From Roseateles sp. (GTDB lineage: Bacteria > Pseudomonadota > Gammaproteobacteria > Burkholderiales > Burkholderiaceae_C): 64,000 nt of DNA. The stretch spans positions 1 to 64,000 of the forward strand of contig NZ_JAFAGT010000012.1 in NCBI RefSeq assembly GCF_019237615.1, written 5' to 3'. This document shows positions 34,571 to 43,591 of this stretch, piece by piece (position 1 is the first letter of the stretch; the number at the start of each line of letters is the position of its first letter). A program made the translations under genes and the position numbers. Below the pieces are notes generated by a model that was not told the DNA's origin, made no database searches, and worked only from the letters and a program-made list of their open reading frames with translations.

Positions 34571-34756
34571 ATGGCCGTTCAGCAAAACAAGAAGTCGCCG
34601 TCCAAGCGCGGCATGCACCGTTCCCACAATGCCCTGGTGACCCCGGGCACGGCCATCGAGCCGACGACTGGCGAAGTGCACCTGCGTCACCACATCAGCC
34701 CCACCGGCTTCTACCGTGGCCGCAAGGTGCTGAAGAGCAAGGCCGACGCGGCCTGA
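34571..34756 (+). CDS. rpmF: Ribosomal protein bL32
   Basis: The protein has 61 residues, beginning [20 protein letters not shown] and including [18 protein letters not shown], which is unmistakable bL32 of the 50S subunit. The Cys pair of zinc-binding L32 forms is absent (C- type). The AATTCGGAGAATCAC leader gives a GGAG eight bases before ATG. It has its own promoter at 34443-34471 and precedes plsX as in most proteobacteria. Confidence 0.97.
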   Translation: MAVQQNKKSPSKRGMHRSHNALVTPGTAIEPTTGEVHLRHHISPTGFYRGRKVLKSKADAA

Positions 34757-34806
34757 TGGCGTCCGGTGCCGCCCGGCGCGGCGCCCAGTCATCGATGAAT
34801 CTGCCG

Positions 34807-34848
34807 ACCCGGCCTGCGTATCGCGCAGGGCCGGGTTTGGTCTTTGTG
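34807..34848 (+). terminator. Possible attenuating hairpin between rpmF and plsX
   Basis: ACCCGGCC-TGCG (34807-34818) can pair with CGCA-GGGCCGGGT (about 34824-34836) with one bulge, followed by the weakly T-rich TTGGTCTTT. The hairpin is strong but the T tract is broken, so partial termination or RNA processing is more likely than full stop. It would lower plsX-fab expression relative to rpmF. Confidence 0.4.
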
Positions 34849-34867
34849 GCTCACCAAAACCACTGAA

Positions 34868-35971
34868 ATGACCGCCCACTTGCGTGAATCGCCCGAACCG
34901 ATCCGCCTTGCCGTCGACTGCATGGGCGGTGACCATGGCCCCTCGGTCACGCTGCCTGCCTGCCGTGCCTTTCTCGACAAGCATGCCGGCGCCGAGCTCA
35001 TCCTCGTCGGCCAGCCCGAGGCGCTGAAGGCCGCGGCCGCCTGGCCGCGCTGCCGCATCGTCGCGGCCAGCGAGGTCGTCACGATGGACGACGCCATCGA
35101 GGTGGCGCTGCGCCGCAAGCGCGATTCGTCCATGCGCGTCGCCATCCAGCAGTTGAAGGAGGGGCGTGACGGCGCGGCGCCGCAGGCCCATGCCTGCGTA
35201 TCGGCCGGCAACACCGGCGCGTTGATGGCGGTGGCCAAGGTGCTGCTCAAGACGCTGGAGGGCATAGACCGTCCGGCCATCGCGGCTGTCATGCCCAACG
35301 CGGCGGGCCGCTTCACGACCGTGCTGGACCTCGGCGCCAACGTCGACTCCTCGGCCGAGAACCTGCTGCAGTTCGCCGTCATGGGCAGCGCACTGGTCTC
35401 CGCCGTCGAGGGCATCGAGGAGCCCAGCGTCGGCCTGCTCAACATCGGCGAGGAAGCCATCAAGGGCAGCGAGACCATCAAGCTGGCCGGCGAGCTGTTG
35501 CGCGCGGCGGGCACGGCGGGCCAGCTGAACTTCTTCGGCAACGTCGAGGGCAACGACATCTACAAGGGCACGACGGACATCGTCGTCTGCGACGGCTTCG
35601 TCGGCAACGTCATGCTCAAGACCTCCGAGGGCCTGGCGACGATGATCGGCGCCTTCATCAAGGAGGAGTTCAGCCGCAACCTGCTCACCAAGGCGGCGGC
35701 CGTGATGGCGCTGCCGGTGCTGAAGGCCTTCAAGCACCGCGTCGACCACCGTCGCTTCAACGGCGCCGCGCTGCTGGGCCTGCGCGGTCTCGTCTTCAAG
35801 AGTCATGGCTCGGCCGACGCCTTCGCCTTCGAGCAGGCGCTGGCGCGCGCTTATGATGCCGCCCGCAACCGGCTGCTTGACCGGGTCCACGACCGCATCG
35901 TCGCCACGCTGCAAGCGAAGGCGGGCGATGCGGGTGACAACGCGGCGAACGTCGTCGCGCAGGCCGCATGA
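34868..35971 (+). CDS. plsX: Phosphate acyltransferase PlsX
   Basis: The protein has 367 residues. It opens [20 protein letters not shown] and has [28 protein letters not shown] and [15 protein letters not shown], the signature boxes of PlsX. PlsX converts acyl-ACP to acyl-phosphate for phospholipid synthesis. ATG 34868 is chosen over 34844 because it lies just before the conserved N-terminus. The stop overlaps fabH (ATGA at 35968). Confidence 0.95.
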   Translation: MTAHLRESPEPIRLAVDCMGGDHGPSVTLPACRAFLDKHAGAELILVGQPEALKAAAAWPRCRIVAASEVVTMDDAIEVALRRKRDSSMRVAIQQLKEGRDGAAPQAHACVSAGNTGALMAVAKVLLKTLEGIDRPAIAAVMPNAAGRFTTVLDLGANVDSSAENLLQFAVMGSALVSAVEGIEEPSVGLLNIGEEAIKGSETIKLAGELLRAAGTAGQLNFFGNVEGNDIYKGTTDIVVCDGFVGNVMLKTSEGLATMIGAFIKEEFSRNLLTKAAAVMALPVLKAFKHRVDHRRFNGAALLGLRGLVFKSHGSADAFAFEQALARAYDAARNRLLDRVHDRIVATLQAKAGDAGDNAANVVAQAA

Positions 35972-36966
35972 GCCCCACTGGAATCCATACTCCCCGCTAC
36001 TCCCGCGTTCTCGGCACCGGCAGCTTCCTGCCCGCCGACCGGGTGACCAACCAAGACCTGGCCGCGCGTCTCGCGGCCGACGGCATCGAGACCTCCGACG
36101 ACTGGATCGTCGAGCGCACCGGCATCCGCGCGCGCCATTTCGCCGCGCCTGACCAGGCCGCCAGCGACCTGGCCTTCCCGGCTGCGCAGGCGGCGCTCGA
36201 CGCCGCCGGCATCGTCGCCGAGGAGCTGGACCTCATCATCGTCGCGACGTCCACGCCCGACATGGTCTTCCCGTCCACCGCCTGCCTGCTGCAGCGCAAG
36301 CTCGGCGTGCACGGCTGCGCGGCCTTCGACGTGCAGGCCGTCTGCTCGGGCTTCGTCTACGCGTTGAGCGTGGCCGATGCCATGATCAAGAGCGGCGCCG
36401 CCAACAAGGCCCTGGTCGTCGGCGCCGAGGTGTTCTCGCGCATCCTGGACTTCAAGGACCGCACCACCTGCGTGCTGTTCGGCGACGGCGCCGGCGCCGT
36501 CGTGCTGGGGGCCAGCAGCGAGCCCGGCATCCTCGCGACCGAGCTGCATGCCGACTCGCGCCATGTCGACGTCCTCTGCACGCCCGGCACCGTTGCCGGC
36601 GGCCAGGTGATCGGCAGTCCCTTCCTGAAGATGGACGGCCAGGCCGTCTTCAAGCTCGCCGTCGGCGTGCTGGAGAAGGTGGCGCGCTCGGTGCTGGACA
36701 GGGCCGGCATGACGGATGCCGACCTCGACTGGCTGATCCCGCACCAGGCCAACATCCGTATCATGCAGGGCACGGCCAAGAAGCTGAAGATGGATCTGAA
36801 CAAGCTCATCGTCACCGTCGACGAGCATGGCAACACCTCGGCCGCCTCCGTGCCGCTGGCCCTGGACGTGGCCGTGCGCAGCGGCCGCATCCAGCGCGGC
36901 GACACCCTGATGCTGGAAGGCGTGGGCGGCGGCTTCACCTGGGGCGCGGCCCTGTTGAAGTACTAG
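35968..36966 (+). CDS. fabH: Beta-ketoacyl-ACP synthase III FabH
   Basis: The protein has 332 residues. The Cys-His-Asn triad is visible: Cys in [15 protein letters not shown] (about 126), His in [11 protein letters not shown] and Asn in [11 protein letters not shown]. The N-terminus [16 protein letters not shown] is typical. It starts fatty-acid elongation by condensing acetyl-CoA with malonyl-ACP. It is translationally coupled to plsX. A 57-base gap separates it from fabD. Confidence 0.96.
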   Translation: MSPTGIHTPRYSRVLGTGSFLPADRVTNQDLAARLAADGIETSDDWIVERTGIRARHFAAPDQAASDLAFPAAQAALDAAGIVAEELDLIIVATSTPDMVFPSTACLLQRKLGVHGCAAFDVQAVCSGFVYALSVADAMIKSGAANKALVVGAEVFSRILDFKDRTTCVLFGDGAGAVVLGASSEPGILATELHADSRHVDVLCTPGTVAGGQVIGSPFLKMDGQAVFKLAVGVLEKVARSVLDRAGMTDADLDWLIPHQANIRIMQGTAKKLKMDLNKLIVTVDEHGNTSAASVPLALDVAVRSGRIQRGDTLMLEGVGGGFTWGAALLKY

Positions 36967-37023
36967 CGATCCGGGCCCGCCGTGTTGGCGGGCATGGGCC
37001 GCCATCGAACTGGAACTGAATCT

Positions 37024-37971
37024 ATGACTGCACCTTTTGCCGTTGTCTTCCCCGGCCAAGGCTCGCAGGCCGTCGGCATGCTCGACGCCTGGGGCGACCA
37101 TCTGGAAGTGCGCCGCACGCTGGAAGAGGCCTCGACCGCGCTCGGCGAGGACATCGCCGCGCTGATCCACGCCGGCCCCAAGGACCAGCTGGACCTGACG
37201 ACCAACACCCAGCCCGTCATGCTGACGGCCGGCATCGCCTGCTGGCGCGCCTTCGTCGCCGAGACCGGCGCCGTGCCCGTCGCCGCGGCCGGCCATTCGC
37301 TGGGCGAGTACACGGCGCTGGTCGCGTCCGGCGCGCTGAGCCTGGCCGACGCGCTGCCGCTGGTGCGCTTCCGTGCCCAGGCCATGCAGGAGGCGGTGCC
37401 GGTGGGCGCCGGTGCGATGTACGCCATCCTGGGCCTTGACGGCGACGCCGTGCGCGCCGGCTGCGCCCAGGCCGCCGCCGAGACCGGCGAGGCCATCGAG
37501 GCTGTCAACTTCAACGACCCCAAGCAGACGGTCATCGCCGGCAGCAAGGCCGGCGCCGAGAAGGCCGCCGAGATCCTGAAGGCTGCGGGCGCCAAGCGCG
37601 CGCTGCCGCTGCCGGTGTCCGCGCCCTTCCACTCCAGCCTGATGAAGCCGGCCGCCGAGCGCCTCAAGGAGAGGCTCGCGACCGTGCGGTTCCAGGCTGC
37701 TGCCTTCCCGGTTGTCAACAACATCGACGTGGCCGTGACCGACAACGCCGACGCGCTGCGCGACGCGCTGTACCGCCAGGCCTTCGGCCCGGTGCGCTGG
37801 GTGGAGGTCGTGCAGGCCCTCAAGGCCCGCGGCGTGGGCCACGTCATTGAGGCCGGCCCCGGCAAGGTGCTGACCGGCATGGCCAAGCGCATCGACGGCG
37901 AGCTGCAGGCCGCCTGCGTCTTCGATCCCGCCTCGCTCGCCGAGGCCCGTGCGCTGCTGGGAGGTGGCTGA
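37024..37971 (+). CDS. fabD: Malonyl-CoA:ACP transacylase FabD
   Basis: The protein has 315 residues. It opens FAVVFPGQGSQAVGML, with the nucleophile in AGHSLGEYTALVASG (Ser about 92), then FNDPKQTVIAG and SAPFHSSLMKPA with the catalytic His. It loads malonyl groups onto ACP for the neighbouring FabH and FabF. ATG 37024 is preferred over the upstream in-frame ATG 36982 because it begins the conserved strand. It is one base from the fabG start. Confidence 0.96.
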   Translation: MTAPFAVVFPGQGSQAVGMLDAWGDHLEVRRTLEEASTALGEDIAALIHAGPKDQLDLTTNTQPVMLTAGIACWRAFVAETGAVPVAAAGHSLGEYTALVASGALSLADALPLVRFRAQAMQEAVPVGAGAMYAILGLDGDAVRAGCAQAAAETGEAIEAVNFNDPKQTVIAGSKAGAEKAAEILKAAGAKRALPLPVSAPFHSSLMKPAAERLKERLATVRFQAAAFPVVNNIDVAVTDNADALRDALYRQAFGPVRWVEVVQALKARGVGHVIEAGPGKVLTGMAKRIDGELQAACVFDPASLAEARALLGGG

Positions 37972-37972
37972 C

Positions 37973-38716
37973 ATGACTGAATCCGCATCCAAGGGTGTCG
38001 CCCTCGTCACCGGCGCCAGCCGCGGCATCGGCCGCGCCATTGCGCTGGGCCTCGCCAAAGAGGGCTGGCGCGTCATCGGCACCGCCACGACCGAAGCCGG
38101 CGCGGCCGGCATCACCGAGGCGCTGGCGGCCCATGGCGGCCGCGGCATCGCGCTGAACGTCACCGACGGCGCCGCTGCCCAGGCCGCCGTGGACGACATC
38201 GTCGCCAAGGACGGTGGCCTGCACCTGCTCGTCAACAACGCCGGCATCACGCGCGACATGCTGTCCATGCGCATGAAGGACGAGGACTGGGATGCCGTCA
38301 TCGACACCAACCTGAAGGCGGTCTTCCGCCTCGCCCGCGCCGCCACCAAGCCGATGATGAAGCAGCGCGCCGGCCGCATCGTCAACATCACCTCCGTCGT
38401 CGGCGCCTCCGGCAATGCCGGCCAGGCCAACTACGCCGCCGCCAAGGCCGGCGTGGCCGGCCTGACCCGCTCGCTGGCCCGAGAGCTGGGCAGCCGCGGC
38501 ATCACCGTCAACTGCATCGCGCCGGGCTTCATCGCCACCGACATGACCGAGGTGCTGCCCGAGGCCCAGAAGGCCGCGCTGCTGGCGCAGATCCCGCTGG
38601 GCCGCCTGGGCGCGCCTGAGGAAATCGCCGCGGCCGTCGTCTTCCTGGCGTCACCCGGCGGTGCTTACATCACGGGCACCGAGCTGCACGTCAACGGCGG
38701 CATGTACATGGCCTGA
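37973..38716 (+). CDS. fabG: 3-oxoacyl-ACP reductase FabG
   Basis: The protein has 247 residues of classical SDR. NADPH site VTGASRGIGRAIALGL, LVNNAGITRDMLSMRMK, catalytic Ser in NITSVVGASGN and YAAAKAG (YxxxK), and the terminal GGAYITGTELHVNGGMYMA are all as in FabG. It reduces beta-ketoacyl-ACP in the elongation cycle. GGAGG eight bases before ATG 37973 is a strong ribosome site. Confidence 0.97.
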   Translation: MTESASKGVALVTGASRGIGRAIALGLAKEGWRVIGTATTEAGAAGITEALAAHGGRGIALNVTDGAAAQAAVDDIVAKDGGLHLLVNNAGITRDMLSMRMKDEDWDAVIDTNLKAVFRLARAATKPMMKQRAGRIVNITSVVGASGNAGQANYAAAKAGVAGLTRSLARELGSRGITVNCIAPGFIATDMTEVLPEAQKAALLAQIPLGRLGAPEEIAAAVVFLASPGGAYITGTELHVNGGMYMA

Positions 38717-38803
38717 TTTGGGCCGGGCCCCCTGATTTAGGGGCGCCCATCTAGAGCCCGTAGAATGCTGGGCTGTTTTCTGCAAACCCCTCCTGGAGGA
38801 GTC

Positions 38804-39043
38804 ATGAGCGATATCGAAGCACGAGTCAAGAAAATCATCGCCGAGCAACTCGGCGTGGCGGAAGCCGACGTTACGAACGAGAAGGCTTTCGTTGCCGACC
38901 TGGGCGCCGATTCTCTGGACACCGTGGAACTGGTGATGGCCCTCGAAGACGAGTTTGGCATCGAGATCCCGGACGAAGAAGCCGAGAAGATCACCACCGT
39001 GCAGCTGGCGATCGACTACGCCGTCAAGCACCAGAAGGCCTGA
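38804..39043 (+). CDS. acpP: Acyl carrier protein
   Basis: The protein has 79 residues, acidic, with the phosphopantetheine site [15 protein letters not shown] (Ser37). It carries growing acyl chains for the fab enzymes and is activated by AcpS, encoded at 50698. CCTGGAGGAGTC immediately upstream gives a very strong ribosome site. A TAGAAT (38761-38766) suggests an extra promoter. A G/C hairpin (about 38720-38750) follows fabG, consistent with separate high expression of acpP. Confidence 0.97.
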   Translation: MSDIEARVKKIIAEQLGVAEADVTNEKAFVADLGADSLDTVELVMALEDEFGIEIPDEEAEKITTVQLAIDYAVKHQKA

Positions 39044-39085
39044 GGCCTTTTCTCTCTCGCAACTCTGATCCCTGATCCGCACTGC

Positions 39086-40330
39086 ATGACCCGTCGCCGC
39101 GTCGTCGTCACCGGTCTTGGCCTGATCAGTCCCGTCGGCAACACTGTTGCCGAAGGCTGGGCCAATATCCTCGCCGGACGTTCCGGCATCGCCACCGTCA
39201 CCCGCTTCGATGCCAGCAACCTGGCATGCCATTTCGCGGGTGAGGTCAAGGGCTTCAACATCGAGGACTACATCCCCGCCAAGGAAGCCCGGCACATGGA
39301 TGGATTCATCCATTACGGCCTGGCGGCGGCCTTCCAGGCGGTGCGGGACTCCGGCATCCCGACCGGGGATCAGCTGACCGAAGAACAGGCCGAGCGCATC
39401 GGCGTGCTCGTGGGTTCCGGCATCGGCGGCCTGCCGCTGATCGAGGACACCCATACCGAGCTGATGAACCGCGGCCCGCGCCGCATCTCGCCGTTCTTCA
39501 TCCCGGCCTCGATCATCAACATGATCTCGGGCCATGTGTCCATCAACTTCGGCTTCCAGGGTCCCAACCTTGCGATCGTGACGGCCTGCACCACGGGCCT
39601 GCACGCGATCGGCGAGGCGGGCCGCCTCATCGAGTACGGCGATGCCGACGTGATGGTCGCGGGCGGCGCCGAGGGCGCGGTGTCGGCGCTGGGCATCGGC
39701 GGTTTCGCCGCCGCCCGGGCGCTCTCCACCCGTAACGACGATCCCGCGACCGCGTCCCGTCCCTGGGACAAGGACCGCGACGGCTTCGTGCTCGGCGAGG
39801 GTGCCGGCGTGCTGGTGCTCGAGGAGTACGAACACGCCAAGAAGCGTGGCGCCAAGATCTACTGCGAACTGTCCGGTTTCGGCATGGGTGCGGACGCGTA
39901 CCACATGACCGCGCCCAACGTGGACGGCCCCAAGCGCTCCATGCGCGCGGCGCTGCGCAACGCGGGTGTCAACCCCGACCAGATCCAGTACATGAACGCC
40001 CACGGCACCTCCACGCCGCTGGGTGACGTGAACGAGACCAACGCGATCAAGCTGGCCTTCGGCGACCACGCCAAGCGCATGGTCGTCAGCTCGACCAAGT
40101 CCATGACCGGCCACCTGCTGGGCGGCGCGGGCGGCATCGAGTCGGTCTTCACGGCGCTGGCCATCCGCGACCAGGTCGCCCCGCCGACGATCAACATCTT
40201 CAACCAGGATCCCGAGTGCGACCTGGACTACTGCGCCAACGAGGCGCGGCCGATGAAGATCGAGTACGCCGCGAAGAACAACTTCGGCTTCGGCGGCACC
40301 AACGGCACGCTGATCTTCAAGCGCGTCTGA
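39086..40330 (+). CDS. fabF: Beta-ketoacyl-ACP synthase II FabF
   Basis: The protein has 414 residues. The thiolase-fold enzyme shows [18 protein letters not shown], the nucleophile Cys in [15 protein letters not shown], and two His in [14 protein letters not shown] and [12 protein letters not shown]. It elongates long-chain acyl-ACP. It follows acpP by 42 bases and is the last standard gene of the fatty-acid cluster. Confidence 0.97.
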   Translation: MTRRRVVVTGLGLISPVGNTVAEGWANILAGRSGIATVTRFDASNLACHFAGEVKGFNIEDYIPAKEARHMDGFIHYGLAAAFQAVRDSGIPTGDQLTEEQAERIGVLVGSGIGGLPLIEDTHTELMNRGPRRISPFFIPASIINMISGHVSINFGFQGPNLAIVTACTTGLHAIGEAGRLIEYGDADVMVAGGAEGAVSALGIGGFAAARALSTRNDDPATASRPWDKDRDGFVLGEGAGVLVLEEYEHAKKRGAKIYCELSGFGMGADAYHMTAPNVDGPKRSMRAALRNAGVNPDQIQYMNAHGTSTPLGDVNETNAIKLAFGDHAKRMVVSSTKSMTGHLLGGAGGIESVFTALAIRDQVAPPTINIFNQDPECDLDYCANEARPMKIEYAAKNNFGFGGTNGTLIFKRV

Positions 40331-40380
40331 CGACGCCTCAGCCCGGCGATGCGTCGCACGCCGCCGGTCGCCGTGCCGTC

Positions 40381-40617
40381 TTGCCTCAGTCGGCCGCGCA
40401 GCCGCCGGGACGACCAGGCCCCTCGTGGCTGGCCGAGGGCGGCCGTGACGGCGAGTCCCCCGTGCAGCCGGCCATGCTGATCGACCTCGGCAGCTGGCTG
40501 CTGCTGAGCGCCAGCCCGGGACCGCGCTGCCTGCCGCTACCGCGCGCAGGGCAGCCGGCCTGGCGTGCGCCGCGGACAACGCTCCTTGCCGCGCCGGGCG
40601 GCGTGGCTCGGCGATGA
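40381..40617 (+). CDS. Small ORF coupled to rpoE, possible YgfX-like remnant
   Basis: A frame between fabF and rpoE ends at TGA 40615-40617, overlapping the rpoE start as ATGA, which suggests it is translated. From TTG 40381 it would give 78 residues; GTG 40462 or ATG 40474 are later choices. The C-terminal part (LIDLGSWLLLSASPG, then RCLPLPRAGQPAWRAPRTTL) resembles the end of YgfX/CptA-like proteins that often occupy this position. The usual two transmembrane helices are missing. It may be a degenerate or very short version. Confidence 0.4.
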   Translation: MPQSAAQPPGRPGPSWLAEGGRDGESPVQPAMLIDLGSWLLLSASPGPRCLPLPRAGQPAWRAPRTTLLAAPGGVARR

Positions 40618-41204
40618 CGGCGGAGGCCGACGCGTTGTTGGTCCGCGAGGCCCAGCAGGGCAGCCGCGCCGCCTTCGACATGCTGGTGCTGAAGTACCAG
40701 CGCCGCGTCGAGCGCCTGTTGTCGCGCAGCGTGCGCGACCCCGCCGACGTGGCCGACCTGTGCCAGGAAACCTTCCTGGCCGCCTACCGCGCGCTGCCTG
40801 CCTTCCGCGGCGAGAGTGCCTTCTACACCTGGATCTACCGCATCGCGATCAACGCCGCCAAGCGCCATCACGGCAACCGTGCCCGCCAGCGCCCGGTCGA
40901 ATCCCTGGACGGCGATGAGGGAACTTTCGGAACCGGCGCGACTCCAAGCGACGATGCGACTCCGGAGGCCCTGCTCGCCGGCCGCCAGTTGGCGCGCGAG
41001 CTGGACGATGCGGTCGGGGCCCTGGCCGAGGACCAGCGCCGGGCGCTGCTGCTGCGAGAGGTGGATGGCTTGAGCTACGACGAGATCGGCGATCTGATGG
41101 GCTGCCCGCCGGGCACCGTGCGCTCGCGCATCTTCCGGGCGCGCGAGGCCGTCGCCGCGCGGCTGCGCCCGCTGCTGGGCGGCGGGGGAGGGCGGCGATG
41201 GTGA
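40614..41204 (+). CDS. rpoE: Extracytoplasmic stress sigma factor RpoE/AlgU
   Basis: The protein has 196 residues. Sigma region 2 contains FDMLVLKYQRRVERLL, DVADLCQETFLAAYRAL and FYTWIYRIAINAAKRHH. Region 4 contains ALLLREVDGLSYDEIGDLM and GTVRSRIFRAREAV. This is the RpoE/AlgU group. It directs envelope-stress transcription and is held by the anti-sigma factor RseA encoded next (overlapping start at 41198), with the DegP-type protease downstream. Confidence 0.95.
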   Translation: MTAEADALLVREAQQGSRAAFDMLVLKYQRRVERLLSRSVRDPADVADLCQETFLAAYRALPAFRGESAFYTWIYRIAINAAKRHHGNRARQRPVESLDGDEGTFGTGATPSDDATPEALLAGRQLARELDDAVGALAEDQRRALLLREVDGLSYDEIGDLMGCPPGTVRSRIFRAREAVAARLRPLLGGGGGRRW

Positions 41205-41710
41205 GCCACGCCGACGACATGCTGGCCGAGGCCATGTCCGCGGTCATGGACGGGCGTGCGACGCCCGCGGACTGGGCGCGCGTGAATGCCGCCTGGGCGA
41301 GCGACCCGGCCTTGCGCGAACGCTGGGCACTCTGGCACGCCGCCGGCGACGGCCTGCGCAGTGCCGAACTGCCTCGCCTGCATCGGGAGCCCGAGGCCTT
41401 GCTCACGGCCTTGCATGCGCAGTTGCCGGCCCCGGCGGCTGCACCGCGCGGGCGTGACTGGCTGGCGCCCCTCGCCGTCGCCGCCAGCTTCGTGGCCCTG
41501 GCACTGGGCATGGGCGCGTTGCGGCCCGTTCCCGCGCCGGACGCCGTCGTTGCCGCGGCACCCATGCCGGCGCCGCGCGTGCAGGGGCTGAGCGGCCTAA
41601 GCTTTGCGCAGGCGGCCGCAGGGCTTACCCTGCCGGGCGACGCGCCGCCGGAGGTGATCGACTGGGGGCCGCCCTTGCCCGAGCCTGCCGCCTCGCGGCC
41701 CCTCCCTTGA
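41198..41710 (+). CDS. rseA: Anti-sigma-E factor RseA-like
   Basis: The protein has 170 residues. The N-terminal cytoplasmic domain (LAEAMSAVMDGRATPADWARV, then ERWALWHAAGDGLRS) matches the sigma-binding domain of RseA/MucA. One transmembrane helix lies near 88-105 (APLAVAASFVALALGMGAL), followed by a short Pro/Ala-rich periplasmic tail. It overlaps rpoE by seven bases; ATG 41198 and GTG 41201 both fit. The periplasmic part is short and no RseB gene follows, so control may rest on the site-1 protease alone. Confidence 0.85.
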   Translation: MVSHADDMLAEAMSAVMDGRATPADWARVNAAWASDPALRERWALWHAAGDGLRSAELPRLHREPEALLTALHAQLPAPAAAPRGRDWLAPLAVAASFVALALGMGALRPVPAPDAVVAAAPMPAPRVQGLSGLSFAQAAAGLTLPGDAPPEVIDWGPPLPEPAASRPLP

Positions 41711-41781
41711 AGCGCTGCCACGCCGCCCCATCTGCCTTGTCCCTTACAGCCTTCTGTTCATTGCATCCCTGGAAATCGACC

Positions 41782-43245
41782 ATGCACGCTGAGAACCGCT
41801 TCCATCCTGCGCGCGCGCGCTTCCTGCTTTCCAGCACGACGCTGGCGCTGGCGCTGGCCCTGGGCCAGACACCGGCCACGGCGCAGCCGCGCGAGCTGCC
41901 GGATTTCACCGAGCTCGTGGAGCGCGTCGGCCCGGCGGTGGTCAACATCCGCACCGCCGAGAAGGTCAAGCTGCCCGAGGGCCAGGCCGAGATGAACGAG
42001 CAGATGCAGGAGTTCTTCCGACGCTTCGGCATCCCGGTGCCCAACCAGCGCCGTGGTGCGCCGCGCGGCGGTGCGCCTGACGACGACGCCCCGACGCGCC
42101 GTGGTGTCGGCTCCGGCTTCATCCTCAGCGCCGACGGCTATGTGATGACCAACGCCCACGTCGTGCAGGGTGCCGACGAGGTCATCGTCACGCTGACCGA
42201 TAAGCGCGAGCTCAAGGCCAGGATCATCGGCGCCGACCAGCGCTCCGACGTGGCCGTCGTGAAGGTCGAGGCCACGGGCCTGCCGGTCGTCAAGGTCGGC
42301 GACAGCAACAAGGCCCGCGTCGGCGAATGGGTCATGGCCATAGGCTCGCCCTTCGGCCTGGAGAACACCGTGACGGCCGGCATCATCAGCGCCAAGCAGC
42401 GCGACACCGGTGACCTGCTGCCGCTGATCCAGACCGACGTGGCCATCAACCCCGGCAACTCCGGCGGCCCGCTGGTGAACATGCGCGGCGAGGTCATCGG
42501 CATCAACTCGCAGATCTACAGCCAGAGCGGCGGCTACATGGGCATCGCGTTCGCGATCCCGATCGACGAGGCCATCCGCGTGGCCGACCAGCTGCGTGCC
42601 GGCGGCCATGTCGTGCGCGGCTACCTGGGCGTGCTGCCGGACGACATCACCAAGGAGGTCGCCGAGGCCATCGGCCTTGGCAAGCCCCTGGGCGCGGTGA
42701 TCCGCTCCGTCATCGCCGGCGGCCCGGCCGAGAAGGCCGGCATCGAGGGCGGCGACGTCGTCACCAAGGTCGACGGCAAGACCGTGGACAAGGCCTCGGA
42801 CCTGCGTCGCCTCGTTGCCGCCGTGAAGCCCGGCGCCAAGACCACGCTGACCGTGTTCCGCCGCGGCGTGACCAAGGACATCGTCGTCACCATCGGCGAG
42901 GACGAGCGCAGCAAGAAGCCGGGCGGCGGCAGCGAGGGCGGCAATGAACCCGCCCCGGCGGCGGCGCCGAGCGCGGCCCTGGGGCTCAAGGTGTCCGAGC
43001 TCACCGAGGCCCAGCGCAAGGAGATGAAGCTCAAGTCCGGCGTCAAGGTGGACAGCGCCACCGGCGTTGCGGCGCGTGCCGGGCTGCGCGAGGGCGACCT
43101 CATCCTGTCGGTGGACAACGTCGAGGCGGCCTCGGTCAAGGTCTTCCAGGCTCAGATCGCCAAGGCGGACAAGGCCAAGGTCATCAACCTGGTGGTGCGC
43201 CGCGACGATGTGGTCAGCTTCGTGCTGCTCAAGCCGACGCGCTGA
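41782..43245 (+). CDS. DegP/MucD-type periplasmic serine protease
   Basis: The protein has 487 residues: a signal peptide ending near PATAQ, a trypsin-like protease domain with His in TNAHVVQGADEV, Asp in RSDVAVVKVEA and Ser in NPGNSGGPLVNM, then two PDZ domains (about 265-370 and 390-485) joined by a Gly/Pro-rich linker. It degrades or refolds damaged envelope proteins. ATG 41782 gives a clean signal peptide; an in-frame ATG at 41707 overlaps the rseA end (ATGA) and would add 25 residues. The location after rseA fits sigma-E control. Confidence 0.93.
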   Translation: MHAENRFHPARARFLLSSTTLALALALGQTPATAQPRELPDFTELVERVGPAVVNIRTAEKVKLPEGQAEMNEQMQEFFRRFGIPVPNQRRGAPRGGAPDDDAPTRRGVGSGFILSADGYVMTNAHVVQGADEVIVTLTDKRELKARIIGADQRSDVAVVKVEATGLPVVKVGDSNKARVGEWVMAIGSPFGLENTVTAGIISAKQRDTGDLLPLIQTDVAINPGNSGGPLVNMRGEVIGINSQIYSQSGGYMGIAFAIPIDEAIRVADQLRAGGHVVRGYLGVLPDDITKEVAEAIGLGKPLGAVIRSVIAGGPAEKAGIEGGDVVTKVDGKTVDKASDLRRLVAAVKPGAKTTLTVFRRGVTKDIVVTIGEDERSKKPGGGSEGGNEPAPAAAPSAALGLKVSELTEAQRKEMKLKSGVKVDSATGVAARAGLREGDLILSVDNVEAASVKVFQAQIAKADKAKVINLVVRRDDVVSFVLLKPTR

Positions 43246-43461
43246 TGTGGCGCAAACCAGGGTTGTCCGCTCGGACTTTCCGCGATGCGACAAGGCGCGA
43301 CCGGGCGGCGGTCGAGGTTGTCCACCGCTTCGCGAAGTTGGCGCCGGCTAACTTCTCGGACATGTGCTCGATTGTTCGCGCAGACGGCTAAAATCAGCGC
43401 CTGACGTGGCCAGGAATGGGCGTCTGGCGGCGGAATCGATACCCGCCGCCAACGCCCTGAT
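43246..43461 (+). other. Non-coding stretch after degP
   Basis: This is the first 216 bases of the 516-base gap between degP and lepA. I see no credible gene and no terminator hairpin with a T run. TAAAAT at 43389-43394, in the GGCTAAAATC context common for -10 elements in this group, is the only promoter-like signal, and it lacks a clear -35. The second part of the gap is described under the DnaA-box cluster and the small RNA. Confidence 0.4.
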
Positions 43462-43508
43462 TTGATCCACAGGCGATCCACAGGATCTTGTGGATAAGCT
43501 GTGGTTAA
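43462..43508 (+). promoter_or_regulatory. DnaA-box cluster with three GATC sites
   Basis: Four DnaA-box-like 9-mers lie in 47 bases: TGATCCACA (43463-43471, one mismatch to TTATCCACA), CGATCCACA (43474-43482, two mismatches), then in the opposite orientation TGTGGATAA (43489-43497, perfect) and TGTGGTTAA (43500-43508, one mismatch). GATC occurs at 43464, 43475 and 43484. The block is followed by an A/T-rich run (TTAAAAACT). It may titrate or reload DnaA, or regulate lepA. No dnaA, dnaN or gyrB gene is near, so I do not call it oriC. Confidence 0.55.
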
Positions 43509-43579
43509 AAACTCTTGTTGGCAGCCTGCAACGGCCGGAAAACCAATGCTGGTGCGGTTTCCCGGCCGGGCCTTTTGGC

Positions 43580-43585
43580 TACAAT
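43580..43585 (+). promoter_or_regulatory. Putative -10 element (TACAAT) for small RNA/lepA
   Basis: TACAAT in the context TTTTGGCTACAATG would start transcription near 43592. The -35 at 16-17 base spacing (TTTCCC-like, around 43558) is weak. The predicted start coincides with the first base of the CCAACAA stem of the downstream small RNA, which supports it. Confidence 0.45.
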
Positions 43586-43591
43586 GAAAGC

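Noticed and set aside
34402..34866. A 154-codon frame covering rpmF in another phase
   Set aside because: It overlaps the whole rpmF gene and its promoter and has no recognisable features.
40920..40945. GGAACTT inside rpoE as a sigma-E -35 element
   Set aside because: No TCTGA-like -10 at 16-17 bases downstream, and it lies inside the coding sequence; likely chance.
43462..43508. Interpretation of the DnaA-box cluster as the chromosomal origin
   Set aside because: No dnaA, dnaN, gyrB, rpmH or parAB genes nearby; the flanks are degP and lepA. A DnaA-binding element is possible, an origin is not supported.
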